The notes beneath the pieces are model-generated. The model ran no database searches. It saw only the letters and a list, made by a program, of their open reading frames with translations, and was not told the DNA's origin. Shown here in pieces: positions 1 through 13,434 of a DNA stretch of 64,000 bases. The first letter of the stretch is position 1, and each line of letters begins with the position of its first letter. The stretch lies in the NCBI RefSeq assembly GCF_041260155.1, contig NC_091930.1:49335402-49399401 (forward strand), written 5' to 3'. A program made the translations under genes and the position numbers. The DNA is from Ptychodera flava. Lineage: Eukaryota > Hemichordata > Enteropneusta > Ptychoderidae.

Positions 1-1136
1 AGCCGACACGAACACGAACTGTCTGATACCGGCTACCAACTCGGAAACTCTGGGTCATCAAACTTGGGTGTTGCATGGTGGGATACTTTAACTTCCGCCG
101 CCGTTAAAATAAAGTTTTGCTCGTCGGAAAAATATTTTACTCTTCCCCAAAATATGTTTACTCTCGCTAGAAAGAGTTTGCTATGCATTATAGGTAATTG
201 CGCCCTCACATGAAATATTTTCCTCTCAGAAATAAATTTGGCTCTGAAGAAAAGTAAGTGTAACTTTTTCATGCTTCCATTTACGTTCTTTGTCAGTTCA
301 GTTTTACCAAATTCTTAAACCACACTCATATGTCGAAAATATATCTTGAAGGAATTAAATTTGTTGTCTTCAGAAAATAATTTCTCTCCATTGAGAAAAA
401 AGTTTTATTCACTACATTTTAATTTGCTGCGCTGAGAAAATCTTTTTTCCATAGAGAAATTAATTTTACTCTTAAAAAATAAAACCTGTCTTAAAGAATT
501 TAAGTTTTCTGCTCTAAAAACATAAGGTTGTGTTATTTAGTAACACAGTTCGCGCTCAGCAAAAATCTTAAACTCTTTCTGTGAACAATTTTTACTTCTT
601 TTCGAAATAAAAAAAAACGGTTTTGAGAAACAAATATTTTGTTCAAAGTTAAAGTTATTTTTAAAAGTTAAAGTGTTTTTGTTAAAAGTTTTAAAAATAG
701 TTTACCCAAAAAATAAAGTTTCCCCGTTCAGAAATCAAAGTTTGCTGTTGAGAAATAAAATTTCTTACAAATATTAAATATACTGCCAAGAAATAGGAGT
801 TTATGTTCAAAAGTAATAAATTTCCATGACGTGTAGGGGAGTCTGTTGTCTGGAAAAAATTTCACTTTTGTTTTACAAAAAAAAAAATACTTATGAGAAA
901 TATATTTTCTTTATTGTTGAAACTAAAACTACTTTCGAGAAGTTAAAGTTTTATTTATTGTTAAAACTAACACTACTTTCGAGAAGTTAAAGTTAAGATA
1001 AAGTGAAGATAAAGTTGCACGTACGAAATTAAGAGTTTGCGGTGGAGAAATTAAATCTCTTACAAATATTAAAGATATTGTCAAGAAAAATTAGAGTTTA
1101 TATTCAAAAGTAATAGAGTTCCGTGGCGTGTAGGGG
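1..1136. repeat. AT-rich degenerate repeat field
   Basis: The sequence is a diffuse series of imperfect units of the form 'gagaaataaagtttt..ctctg' on a strongly AT-rich background, with no coding signal. Two clearer duplications stand out. A block of about 105 bp at 730-840 is repeated at about 1024-1136; both copies end in 'gtgtagggg'. A unit of about 46 bp at 913-953 is repeated at 958-993. A similar 'aacagcgc / gagaaatttcc' texture recurs at 50,540-50,700. No gene is seen here. Confidence 0.6.
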
Positions 1137-1410
1137 CCACCGTAAAGATTGTCTCATCATACCACCTGTCAGACATGCAAATTTCCTTTGTTACGAACGT
1201 TAAAAAGTCAATACCCTTTCTTTTGCCAACATAGATGCAACTTATTCCCTTAGTTTCCTTGAAAATATTGTATATGGCTGTCAAAATCTTTGTCGACAAA
1301 ATTACAAAATTGCTATATCCTCCACGGAAAAGGGGTTGATCTTCTCATTATTCACAGTGAGAAATCAGAAAATTATGATTATCAGAACTATGTTGCCAGA
1401 ATTGTGAAAT

Positions 1411-2165
1411 ATGGACCGAGTTGTTCTGTGTACAGAAGAAATTTGCTTCAGTTCAGTGAGTGATCTTCGTGTTTACAGATCATGGAGAATTTTGGGTAGC
1501 CTCACTTGCTGTGCGTCACTGGTCTCCACCGATGTCAACTCTTCATTCCAACCAATCCCCATCGGCAATGTTTACGTCTTACACAGTGACTTTAGTGTTA
1601 GCAGTGACACATATCTTGCCAGTAAACACCTCTACGTTTTGTGACTTGACTGAAGCTCTTATCTATTGTCCGATCCGACTTTCTGTAATACATCTAAAGC
1701 TCTGCACTCCAGTAAAGCAGAGTTCAGGCTACGTCACAGCCCTATGCAGGCGCTGCAGGTTCGATTCCGATTTAGAATTTACGGTATTTATATTTTGTTT
1801 TGTACCTACCCATGTCGCTTTCCCGAAGATCATACTGTACTTATGTATGCAGTTAAACTTGCCTTGAGATGTAGATTTCGGGTTTTATCACTCAGGTATG
1901 ACGTCTACTTTGAGCCATTCGACATAATTGGGCTATTAACTTGATCGACGGCAGCTCCATTCTATTTTTGGGTAAGATACAGCTTAAGCGACTCAAAATT
2001 TCGTTTGATATGTGTTTCATGTTTTCTGAATTTATCGCATCTTCTTTTCGTAAAAATGTCACGACAGCACGGTATCGATCGCGACATATTGATCTGTGCA
2101 CGAAGGCGTTGCGGCGTACACGTATGAATGGTATTTACGCAGAAAAAATGTTGATGACTTAGAAC
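1411..2165 (+). repeat. Dispersed repeat family A, copy 1 (contains tRNA-like B box)
   Basis: This block shares scattered strong similarity with 3262-4140 on + and with 48,690-50,000 on -. Shared landmarks are a segment near 'caccgatgtcaactc', the motif GGTTCGATTCC at 1758-1768 and 'agcacggtatcgatcgcgac' near 2067. GGTTCGATTCC matches the RNA polymerase III B-box consensus, which suggests a tRNA-related SINE or an element containing one. I could not find a matching A box or a foldable tRNA. Ends are approximate. Confidence 0.45.
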
Positions 2166-2454
2166 TGGGGTTAGTCATGTTCCACGTCACACAGGTATCG
2201 ATTCGCGGCAGTTTATGTAGTTATTCCTATACGTCAAACAGAGAAAAATTCCATGGGATTATATATTTATCACATGAACAGTCTTCTTATTTTTCTTTTG
2301 ACGTAAATGGATCAAAATTATTCTAACAAATTGCATGAATTTCGTCGGGATTTGTGTTTTATTTACGCGGATTACTTACATTTAATAAGTAAAGCGGTTC
2401 GTAACTCATGAGATGCTTTCATTCATAAATCCAATCAAATTGAATTTTTGATAC

Positions 2455-3044
2455 TGTTATGTAGGTCATTTCCCCAACACTCATGACCTGAGTTTAATTC
2501 GTCTAGAACTTTCTCAGGTCACTGTCCTTTACGACCTCACGACCTTGAATTCAATTAGTCATGATTAGAATGTTCTTAAAATGTAATTTGTCGTGTAAGG
2601 GCGACAATTTTAGAGCAGTGATTGGCATATCAATATAATTTCTAGATTGTTCTTACTGTCTCCTATATAACCACCTGTGTATAAATAGGAGACAGGGAAC
2701 AGCTTGTAGTCAGACATTTGGGATCGTGTCTCCTGCGTGTTACTTCAAGATTTTGGAAACTCCAGCAGTATTAATTGCAAGATTTCCAAGAACTTCACAG
2801 CAACGCTGGATTTATTCTGTGGACTTCGTGCAAACCCAAGCCTGCAAGCAAGCCAAAGGACTGCTTATTCTGTCTCATTGTCTGACTTGGAGCTTTGCCG
2901 TCCCAGCTGAGATAAGTAGCCTGTAAACTTTTACAGTGTGTACTTTATCCCTTTACAAAGTGATTAGTTTTATTTGTCGTTATAAATTTCGTTTATAGGG
3001 AAATTGCTAAGTTCACCTTTTTGTTCGTGTTCGCTCACATAACA
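2455..3044 (+). mobile_element. Solo LTR of an LTR retrotransposon
   Basis: The 590-bp block begins TGTTATGT and ends ACATAACA, so it has TG..CA ends inside an 8-bp inverted terminus. It is flanked by the direct repeat ATAC (2451-2454 and 3045-3048), a 4-bp target duplication. Inside are TATA-like motifs (CTATATAA near 2663 and TATAAATA near 2681) followed by a GC-richer stretch that could be R/U5. No gag or pol reading frame and no second LTR are nearby, so this is a solo LTR left by recombination. A 4-bp duplication suits Gypsy-like elements, but the family is inferred. Confidence 0.75.
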
Positions 3045-3261
3045 ATACATCGAATGGTATCTCCACCAATCAGACATACGGATTCGGTCACGTGAAGATG
3101 TCAATTATTGTCTCGCGGTGTACCGTTACCAAAGCAAGTCGACCATCAGCGGACATGCCATAGCTTTCACCGCGCTAGCGACGGGTAGCCATATAGTATT
3201 CAGTGTTATTTAGAATATTCACAAATAAAGTTATGAAGAAAATTCAGAAGATATCAAACAA

Positions 3262-4140
3262 GTTTACGACCTTGGCGAGCGTGAAAGATTCCGTTCGACG
3301 ACACGCGTAGTACAGTCACTGCATGTTCGTGGCCACAACGCTGCCGTCACCTGTCTCCTCCGGTGTCAACTCGTCAATCGTCGTCATCGTCTTACGGACT
3401 TGCCCGTAATACATCCTTCTTTTGTTACTTGACGGAGACTCTGTCTGTTGTGAGTGTTGTGTGAGTCAACTTTCGAAATACATCGGATTCAACAGCGCTG
3501 CTTGCTGCATAAGACTACAGCTGGACAGCTTTGTCTTCGCTACAGCCTTAGTCTGCAGGTTTGATTACGGGCGAGAATTTACGAAACTTTTTGTGTGATG
3601 AAGGAATGTTAGTTGTTCGTCGAATGACTCGATGTTTGTGAATTCTATGTCACTTTCCCCAGAATTATACCGTACTCATTTATTCAGTTGAACTTACGTT
3701 GAGGTGTAGATTTCGGGTTTATCACCAACCTGGATCGCCAGGTACGACGTCCACATTGAGCCTTACGACTCGACTGAAGCCGCGACGTTACTGAACTATG
3801 AAAATAAAACGATCGACGGCATCCCCATTCCTTTCCCGGAAATAACCATAGTTTTAGCGACTCGAAATTTCGTTGGACATGCCTTTTATGTTTCCACATC
3901 TGGACTTATCGGGTCACTTTTTGTAAAAAATTCATGAGAGCACGGCATCGATCACGACAAATCGGTTTGTCTCGCGATCAACGTGCATGTATGAACGGCA
4001 CCATGCAGGAACAATATGCCGGGTGATGACGTACAACGGGGTAAAGTGGATTTCTTATCTTTGCTGGTATATGTCAAACAGGTGGCCATTCGCGGCAGTT
4101 CATGTGATAATGACTCAAATTCAATGCAATGCATTTTTAA
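3262..4140 (+). repeat. Dispersed repeat family A, copy 2
   Basis: This is a second degenerate copy of the 1411-2165 repeat. Matches include the 'ccggtgtcaactcgtcaatc' segment near 3360, the B-box-like 'ggtttgattacgg' near 3558 and the 'agagcacggcatcgatcacg' segment near 3935. The same segments occur in reverse orientation at 48.7-50.0 kb. No gene is seen. Ends are approximate. Confidence 0.45.
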
Positions 4141-4142
4141 AT

Positions 4143-4335
4143 GGGAAATTCTTGATGGCCGCAAACATTTAGACATAGATTGGATTGCTCGTTTTGTTGA
4201 CATGTACGTCAATATTAAACATTGAACAGAGTAAAATTATTGAAACAGCAAGACTTGCATTAAGTTTCGATACCTCAAGCGTCAGTTTTATATGTTACTC
4301 TGACAGCTTTATTGGACAATGGTGTAAATAATTAC
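4143..4335 (+). repeat. Dispersed repeat family B, copy 1
   Basis: About 190 bp are colinear with 57,690-57,895. Shared blocks include 'gtcaatattaaaca', 'aacagcaagact', 'acctcaa' and 'tgacagctt'. No terminal structure is visible. It follows directly on family A copy 2, so the two may be parts of one longer element. Confidence 0.5.
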
Positions 4336-7129
4336 TGCATTAACCTTGCTACCATTATGATACGCTATATTTAAACGAGATTGCCGATGTCAAGTGATAA
4401 AGTGTCCATTAGGTAAGAAAGAAAATAGTAATAAGTCTTCTCCGAATTGTTCAGTTAATTTATGCAACTATTGAACTTGTTAAGGAAATCACTGTTAAAC
4501 GGGCATGTAAACATATTATCATTTATACATGTTGCTAAAATGCAATAGCCTTAAGAGTAGGCTTTATGAAATCTCGTTATCTACCATAAAATCAAGTCAG
4601 ATGTACATTCTAGAAGTTACACGGACAAAAGCGAAAAAGGATGAAAAACTACATACAGCTAGGTATATGACATAACAAAATGCGTTAAGTTGAGAACTTT
4701 GACAGCATTTGGCTTTTTATAGACTGTGCGTCAAGCTAACAGTAGACGGGTCAAACTCCCTGTAAAGCATTGCTACTTAATATCTATTAATTTTACGAAG
4801 GATTATTTATGATACATAAACAAATTCTGATCGTGCAGTAGGAACTTTAAAGCATTTGGACTAAAAAATTTTGCTATTAGTTATACTGCATTATAATTGA
4901 TAAATTGAAAATAATATGGCGTTGCTTTGTTATCTTTCGTGATTATCTTGCTTCGCTTTCGGGTTCCCTGGCTTGACGTTTATGCATTTACAAGGGCGGG
5001 GTTTGTATCGACTCAAAGTGATACACTCCTATTTGGATACAAGACTTAGGATTCTTATAAGACGTACCTGTCAGTTATCCAGATGACACACACGTCCTTT
5101 ACGTCTTCACTCAAACAATATTAGACGTTCAGCTTACTACAGTGGAAAGCAACGTTGATTTATTGCAAACTCGACCCACGCGTAAATGTAAGAGCCACGG
5201 TAACCGTTACGCGTGTTGACATCGATGTTTATTGCCGTCAACCTTGTTATTGCCACGCAAACATCGAAAACCATAAAATAGCACTCTCCAAAAAGAACGA
5301 TTAGTTTGGAGTTTATAACTTATGACCCTGTCACACCCTGACGATTTAGCCACCGTATGCCATGGTATGAACAATGTGGCGAATACTCTTGCGTACGTCA
5401 AATACGTTATGAGTAAGTTTTGTATAAGTAAGAGCACGCTGAAGCACGCTGGTATACGTCGTAGTACGTCGAGGTCGTCGAAACTTTGTGCATGCACAAA
5501 ACTTTTCGACATATGCCAGTGTATGCATTGCTAATACGTCCCGCACACGCAGTCCACAAGTTGTAGGTAGGTTATGCGCACGTTGACACAGGTTAAGACA
5601 CGTTACTTGTAAGTAACTCAAAAGTCGAAATGTGTCGACATAATTGTCTAGCGCACCTAAAACGTATTTTAAACCTATGAGTATGTTATGAATACGCTAT
5701 GTATACACCCTAATTTACAAAATGCATCATAGTTCAACGTAAGACAGCGTTTTAGAGAAACTTTGATACGCCGGCATACGCTGGCTAAATCGTCAAACAC
5801 AGCTTTACTATCATTACGACGTTTGCAGTTCCTTTGAACTATGACCTCTTTCGTGCTTGTCTTTATATCGAATGGAACTCATTATTATAGCAAATCGTAC
5901 TCAAAATACAGAAATCGACCCTTGAGAATGTTTCGCTTGCATATTCAGTCTATGGTCACAGCAGTCCTTTGAAATACGTTTATTGCTTTAGAGGTAGTTA
6001 ATTCTATAAACGGCCGCATAGATGTGTCATAAAAATTATGAAACCAGTGAACGTTACAGGAAATATTTCTATAGTAAGCCATTGAGATATAAAACATTTA
6101 GACGAAAACATTGATGAAAGAGATACCTAGTGAATGTGACAAGAAATGTGTCTATTATAATAAGAAATATCGATTGGTCAAAAAGACGAAAAAGTTGATG
6201 AAAAATAGATAAGTATGAGTATCACAAATCTAACAAGGCATTGATTTAATGCTGGAAGGTATTTAGTTATCAAAGCCATGGTTTATATTTATTTTGTGTT
6301 TCACACTTATGCAAGAAATATTGACCACAATATGAGTTTAAGGACCATGTCATGACTTGCCAGGCGCTAAAATATAATAAGTAAAACAATTTTACCGAGT
6401 AGTCAACGACTCTAAATGCCATGTCTATCATCAGAATGGATGTACTTGCGTGAAAGTGCAACTCTGAAGAGATTCGAAGTAAATGACATCCTAGTGAAGA
6501 TTGGAGTGGCATGAGATAAGTGAACTTGGTTGAAGCACCACACCGGGTTGTATGGTCAAAACGTAACACACATTTTACTCCAAAACTATAGCTTCTTCAG
6601 CTGAACTAAATAATTCAAAATATAGAGAATGCACTGAATAATAAATGCTTCAAATACACATGTAAGTAAGAAAGAAAACCAGTGCAACAGGGCATTTGGA
6701 ATCTGGCGTGCGTATAGGCAGTTGAGCGGCTGTTTATCCTGTCCGAAATTTATTTGAATGTTAAGTGGATGTGCAAGCCAACGAGTGAAAGTGTATTTAA
6801 TTTCTGGGTTCACAGAGATTCAATCTGTTTCCGGAAGAGATCATCTAATTTATTGATTTTTATTATTGCAGAAATTTTAATATCACTGATGTCGTGGTGG
6901 TCATTATTGAAATGAGGGGCTACAGTGGTGTCTTTTTGTGGAGTGCACGTGTTGTTGAAAGATGATTATTGAAAAGTAGTTTAAGGGATGTCTTATCCTT
7001 CCCGACATGTTGTTTTGAGCAAATGTACACACACTGCATGTCCTCTTTAAGCCACATTAAAAGAAACAAGGTTTGGGCTGGTCGGACGTAGTGATGGCAG
7101 AGTATACCTGATGATATTATAGGTATTGA
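4336..7129. other. Intergenic, no gene seen
   Basis: No exon-like conserved frame, RNA gene or clear repeat boundary was found. The stretch 5,210-5,620 is unusually rich in 'acgtc/gacgt' and 'gcatgc' words and may be transposon debris. The rest is ordinary AT-rich spacer. Confidence 0.4.
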
Positions 7130-7999
7130 TCACATGCACAAGCCAAGTTTGTCGTCTCCGAACAAAAAAAAGGGATTTATTCTCTGGTCGTTCTACGTCA
7201 CGACCACCCGCGTCTATGTCATCAATTTTGGTGCTTCGGACCTTTTTTGTCGATCTTTGGTGTGCTCGTAAATATGTAAACAAACAGCATGGCGGCCGAT
7301 GTTTCTTCCACGATCAAAAGTCATGTAATGAAATCGATATTTTCACAGACTACGACATTGGTAATCCGAACAATGTAAACACAAGAGTGTACCGCCTGTA
7401 TATTCCAAAGGAATTACATGAATAATTTGCGGAAACAACGAACTCGAAGCTGGTCGCGTATACCGTGGGTTCGGTACGCATTGCAAACAGGGTCAGGCGC
7501 GACGTTTACAGTGTTCGCGCCGTCGAGATTCAGTCTATATTTGTTCCTGAAAAATAGCGTATCTTCGTCTGTGATAAATTTCTAGGACTATGCTATCTTC
7601 GAAATAGAGTATAACTTTGCGGAAGGTAACCTACGTGTAGACCGAGAGCTATCATTTGCTCCACACACGAACGAACGTGAGCGCTAACGCACACGACGGA
7701 CGACTGGAAATGATTGACAACTTGTGCACGGCGTACTGATATTATTCCTAAAGTAGTTCAAACGTTTAAACGCGGAATCGTCATGGAAAACTTATTTTAT
7801 TTTGCAAAAAATAACGAATTCTTGGCTTGTGCATGTGATAAGTATATTATTCCCTAATATGTTTCTTCGTTTAGCTCGGAAAATACTCGTGACGTAATGA
7901 CCGTGTCACCACGAGTCGAAGACGAGTGGTGACACGGTCATTACGTCACTCGTATTTTCCTTCGCTGAACGAAGAAAAATATCAGGGAATAATATCTAA
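7130..7999 (+). mobile_element. 870-bp dispersed element with terminal hairpin, copy 1
   Basis: This block is about 95 percent identical by eye to 38,179-39,049. Homology begins at 'atcacatgcacaagccaag' and stops just after 'ggaataatatct'. The last 145 bp or so (about 7848-7995) form a large hairpin whose stem includes 'gtgacgtaatgaccgtgtca' and its complement, with a short loop around 'gagtcgaagac'. The other end has no matching inverted repeat, so the element is asymmetric, as Helitron-like elements are, but I see no TC/CTRR ends. A 69-codon frame is shared by both copies, but its differences are mostly amino-acid changing, which argues against a protein. Confidence 0.65.
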
Positions 8000-10753
8000 T
8001 ATTTGTATCGCTTGTATACATGCTTGCGATTTGTGTAGAATCTTAAAGCGTAAGGACATGGCATTTTTGAGTCAAAATGACGGGGATAATGGGCGGTGAT
8101 TTAGGGATAGGTATCAGGCTGTTTTTTGTTGTATTGCAAAACTGGTTATTCTAGGGACGGTCTCTGCTTACTTAACACACCAAACAAAGTTTATGGAAAG
8201 GTCCGCAAGAACGATTTTGATCATTTAGCGGAACGCAAGCTTTCTTTGCTTCCGTTCACTCTTACTGCAGTTTTAAACGGCTGCATGGTAGCAACAAAGT
8301 CATCCGTTAAACCGTTTTCATTAATATTACGTAAAGCTGTACACCAAAATAATGTTGCGTTCGAAACAAAGCGCCCCTCACCTACCATTTAAGGTGCACT
8401 GGAATGGTCACTAAATCAATTTTCTTAGACTCCGTCTTTGCCCAAATAAAAGATGTGCATGCGTATGAGCCTCCTTAGGAAGCTTTACATGTACAATATG
8501 GCGTACAATCTGGTCTAGACACTCTCTTCAGACAGGAGGTGTTTTCAAAGGGGTTGACTATTGCGAATATTCCTGTAGCTGAGAATATATTTTCTTCAGA
8601 TTTTACACCTTCCGCAGAAGCCCTTAGTAATGGCCTTCGCAACTGCAGCTCCGAAGTTTATTCATATGAATGACTATGTAGCCCAAGAATACACCACAAA
8701 ACTGCCCACACGTGCACATAAGGACATTTTGTGTGTATTCAATGATCACAGGTCATCTGCAGCATGCCCTACTGAAGTCCTTTGAGTGATTTTATGTGAG
8801 GTCAGGACTTGTTAAGCCTTGACACACGGCTAATCGGTCTTAAGTAGGGACATTTGCCATGAATGGCTGTTTGAGCACTCTTTATGAAATTTCTGTGAAT
8901 CTTACTTTGTATAAGACAGTGTTTGTGGTCAGTAGAATGAAAAATATGTTCCTCGTTGAAACTGAATTACCAACAATCACATATATAGTAAATCATAGCG
9001 GATGGTTCTAGTAGCGTAGTATTGTTACTCGCTATGCCCTATTGCCCTTTTGGTCTTATCGAAACTAAAGCATTGTAATCTGTTGCTAGACACGTGATGA
9101 TTGCTGTCTTTGAAGAGAATCGACATGACTGCCGTTATCGCAATGAAAATTGGCACGGCACCCGAAAAACAAATCAAATAAAAGGACTCTTTCGAATAGG
9201 AAGATCGATCCATCAGAATATCTCGTTGCGTGAAAGATTTCAATAAGCGAGTCTCTGTTTTACATATAAAAATAATTATGCTTACTGGAGATCCCGGAAG
9301 TTAAGAACAGAGGAAGCCTAAAGTCTCTTGCATGTTATTATGGGATATTGTTAGTAACACTTTGTGTTACAGAACCTTGATTTTAGGTTGTTGCAAAAAA
9401 TAAACAAACGAACAAAAGACCTCATAAAATCTTTCACGCCCAGAATTTACTGATATTTGTTGATATATTGATCATATACTGCTCTTTTCATTCGTAGGGC
9501 GCAGAGAATTTGGGCAGAAAGGGTTTCATTTTACAGGGCTTTAGGCTAGTTATTTAGAAAGTACGCTTTGTCACCGTTCAAGGGGGAATCCGATGTGACT
9601 GGTGACCAGGTATTGTTTAAAGACGTTGAGTGCCATGATTTTTTTTGTTCCTATCTCCTTCCCCCTACCCTTCTATCCCTTTCTGATTGTTTTCTCCATA
9701 TCCATCTCCCCTCCTTCATTCCATCTCTCCATTATCTGAAGAATCAACACTTTACAAGGACCAGCTTCAATAATACAAAGAAAAGTCAAATGATCTCGAT
9801 AACCAAAACCGGCAATTACAAGAGAGTACATGACGAGAGTCTGTTTTAGTTCTGTAACCTACGTATTGTTACACAATCACCGTTGCTCTGAGGTCAGAGT
9901 CCACTTTAGGCTGATTGCCATGGCTACATTAGTGGATCAAGTAGGAGGGTATTCCCAATGTGTCTCACACACAGTCTCGTTCAGGATGCGGCAACCAAAG
10001 TATAAAACTCGGTTAAGAAGAAACAGTCAGACAGTAAACCACACTCCTGCAAAAAGGGTGAGTTTTCTCTCAGCCCATTCTCAATGCTCGAGCTAGTTGT
10101 TAGATAGCTCCGTCCAACCATCTGATGGGTCGCGCGTGATTCAATATTACTGTTAAATAACCATTCTTCAAATGTTACAAATCTGCATGAAGACTGTGAT
10201 ATCAAACAAGGAAAACACAAGACAACATTAATCTAAACTACAGAATGTTCGTGCTAAACCAAAATTATACTTTATCGCACAAAGAGAAAAAACTTTTTTT
10301 TTTTTAAATTCAATTTACAAATTAATTAAAATTCCATTTTGATGTAGGCCTGCCTGATTCAAACACCACAAATGACTCTGGCTTCCCACGACCGTAGGTC
10401 TATTTCTTCAATAGCTTCAGTACTTTATTGCACTATGCTTTTAGAGGTGATAAAGCCTGTCCCATACTGTGTTCTTTAAAAATAAGCATCACCGCTGATA
10501 TCTTCAAACGACATTTTCATTTCGTTCGAGAGCTAAAGCGTCACTGTGATTGAGCGTTGTTTAATCAGATAGTGCTACATATATTAAGTAGGCAGATAGA
10601 TTGTTCGATAGTATTGGAAAATAAATTGACTTCACACCACTTGCTGTCACTACTCACTGTGAAAATTCTTCAAGCGCATTTGGAAATCACAGGGTCCTAT
10701 TTTTATATAAAGTACAGTCTGACCGATTAAGTAATTTTGGAATTCTTTGAAAA
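8000..10753. other. Intergenic, no gene seen
   Basis: Only short unsupported reading frames are present. No splice-bounded conserved frame, RNA gene or strong repeat structure was recognised. Confidence 0.4.
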
Positions 10754-10786
10754 CCTAACCTAACCTAACCTAACCTAACCTAACCT
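10754..10786. repeat. Interstitial (CCTAA)n telomere-like tract
   Basis: About six perfect tandem CCTAA units (TTAGG on the other strand) end in CCTTTAA. TTAGG is the arthropod-type telomere pentamer; most deuterostomes use TTAGGG. The tract is short and lies inside ordinary DNA, so it is interstitial and may be a chance microsatellite. Confidence 0.8.
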
Positions 10787-13434
10787 TTAACGTTAAATAA
10801 TTGCACAAATTACTATTATCTGTATGCATCGTTGCGTCAATTAGTAGCAAGGAATAAGAATGACTTTGCAGTGTGTATAAAGTAGCTGTCAATGAGATTA
10901 CGTTTTATGTGGAATCTTGAGTAAGCGTCCCATCCTTATATATTCCCTCTGACGATACACGTTAATTTTCGATAAAAGCTGTGCAAGTGACAGCTGTGTA
11001 ATGGAAGAGGAGTGGAAGAGAAGACCCAGTTAAAATAGTCCCATGATCGAATGAGAAATATCGATTTCATAATTGCAACCGTCGCGAAGGCCGTCTTCCT
11101 GCCAAATTAGTAGCAATATACTTTTCATACGGACAGCTCATGCCGAGAAAGTCTGGTTAAAATGTTTCATGTCATCAGAAAATGACCCCTTTTCCATCGA
11201 TCATTAACTATTAGGGATAAAAATGCATATTTTGTTATTATTTTCTTTACAATAACCCTCTCAACACGACGACAAATTCAGCAACAGCCCTACTGTTAAT
11301 ACGATCGAGGGCTTATCCTAATAACAAATCATTTATCCTATATCTTTAATTCAAACAATTTGTCCTAAAATAACTTGTTGGGTAATAGTTATTTCCTCGC
11401 GCCTCTCTGATGATTTTATTATTAATGATCGATGAATTGGGATTCAGTATTCCCATCAGAAACGTGGACTTTGTTGTCCAAACGTTGAATGTCATTTTAT
11501 TTACAATATTTCGCTATTTAAACTTAATACCCGGGATTGCGAAGGTCAGTGAAAGGTGATTGAAACAGTACGGAAAATCTTACGCACGATTGCAGAGACA
11601 AAGATCACTCTGTTCTTTAATATTTTTTTGAAAATCTCAAATATTATATGAGGCTAAATAATGATGTATCTAGATGTGTGGTGGTCACGAATGCGTCAAC
11701 GATAGTTTTTGTGCATTAAACGATTAAGCCACAGGCAATTTTGATAAACCTGATCAAGAGAATAGTGATGCTAGTATATTTTGCTCTGTCGCTACATTAA
11801 GTTGGTTTGCATACTTGCGGTTATATGTGGGGCGCTCCCATCGTCCAGATTAAGAAATCGAAACATCAGTTAGCCGCCAAGTTACACGTCAAGATTTAAC
11901 AACCTCACGACAGGGCTTGCAGTTTCTACTGTGTTCTTTGCAATGAATGGTAAGAAACAGGGTGACTGGTACTGGGGTCAAGAGTCGATGTAATCTTTAC
12001 CAAATGTGACGCCTTTGAAGGCATCATTGTTACTAATGCCCCACTAACCTGATTGGTTTTAAACTAGAAAGATGAGTCATTCTCAGCTCTATAGTTACGT
12101 ATTCAATGTATTTTATCACAACTGTAAACTAGAGCTCCATTTTATAGAAAATAAATCATGTCGAGATGCATTGTGTTTATATTGAAAACACAGCAGCGAG
12201 GCTATTGTGTGTCATGGCTTATGCTTTGTTGAAGACTGAATTTCAGTCCACACTAGAATAAATACGTCAGCAATAACTACAGCGCGCCAAATGTTTCAAA
12301 AATATTTATCGTCATAGAGTAAAAATAAACTGTCAAATTTTCTTTCTAAAAATTTAAGTCTTAAACGTGTATGAATAATAAAGAAAAAAGTTCTTTCGTC
12401 CATATCATTGCATTTTATTAATGTACCTTTTCATAAAAATAGCATTCATTTGAAAATACGTGTCATTAAATATTTGAATGTGCCTGTACAGATAAAGATT
12501 ACATGCAACCGTCCTTCTTGATTGAAATAAAAATTCGATGGAATTACGGAAGAAAATAAACGAGAAAAGTATTATTGCAAAAAAGGGCAGAATGTTATGT
12601 AATGCTTAATTGTAAAATATTCTTTAAACCGTAATGAGAAGATAAACTTTTCAAAAATTTGGAAATACCACACTCCCATACTTATTGATATAAAGGTGCA
12701 ATGAATGCTGATTATAAGGGAAAAAAGAAAAAAAATCAAGCACACACACACACACAAAATATTGAAATGATTAAAAACAAAACCACAAATAGTACTTGCA
12801 CTACTACCAAAAAACAAAACGAACCACCATCAGGTCTGACTAAAAAAAGAAAGAGAATCACAATTGAAAAGTCGACCGAGATCGCGCCGGCGTTGAGGCT
12901 GTAAAGAAACCAAAACGAGGTCAGCTTGGGAAAAAAACCAAAGCGAGGTTACAAAAAAAAAGGGTTACCAAAAAAAAAAAAAAAAAAAAAAAAAAAAACA
13001 AACCCTCAGTAGAAAAAAAAGAGGCCCGTTCCAGAAAAGAAAACAGAGTGGGACACCCCGCAGAAAAAGCCCAGCATGAAAATTGAATAATTGTCAACGT
13101 CATGATTGTTACAGTTTAATGCCAGAGGGTTTTGGATCATCACACTCTGATGTTGGACATGATATTTGGGGTATTTCAGCGATAACTCTCAGCTTCTAGT
13201 CTTCAATATCATCTCATGGACGTCCAAGCTATCGACACGTCCCATTCTATATTAAACAGTTACCAGTTTTGCTTAAAAATGGACAAAACACTCTTGGTGG
13301 TTCGTCGGCTGCCAGCGGTCCCCTCGCTCCAATGTACACTCGAGGTGGTAAGCCAGCGGCCGGCGGTCCCGTCGCTAGTACAGTAGGCCTACACGCCGGC
13401 AACCAGCGATCCCCTCGCTGTAAAGTGTAGGGCC
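10787..13434. other. Intergenic, homopolymer-rich, no gene seen
   Basis: No coding signal was found. Positions 12,720-13,080 contain an (AC)n tract and long A runs (about 29 A around 12,970), flanked by repeated 'accaaagcgagg'-type words. A retroposed tail or expanded simple repeat is possible. Confidence 0.4.

Noticed and set aside
7194..7425. A 69-codon frame conserved in both copies of the 870-bp element
   Set aside because: Nearly every difference between the copies within the frame changes an amino acid, which is not what protein constraint produces, and no family is recognisable.
10754..10786. Chromosome end
   Set aside because: Only about 33 bp of telomere-like repeat, with ordinary sequence on both sides.
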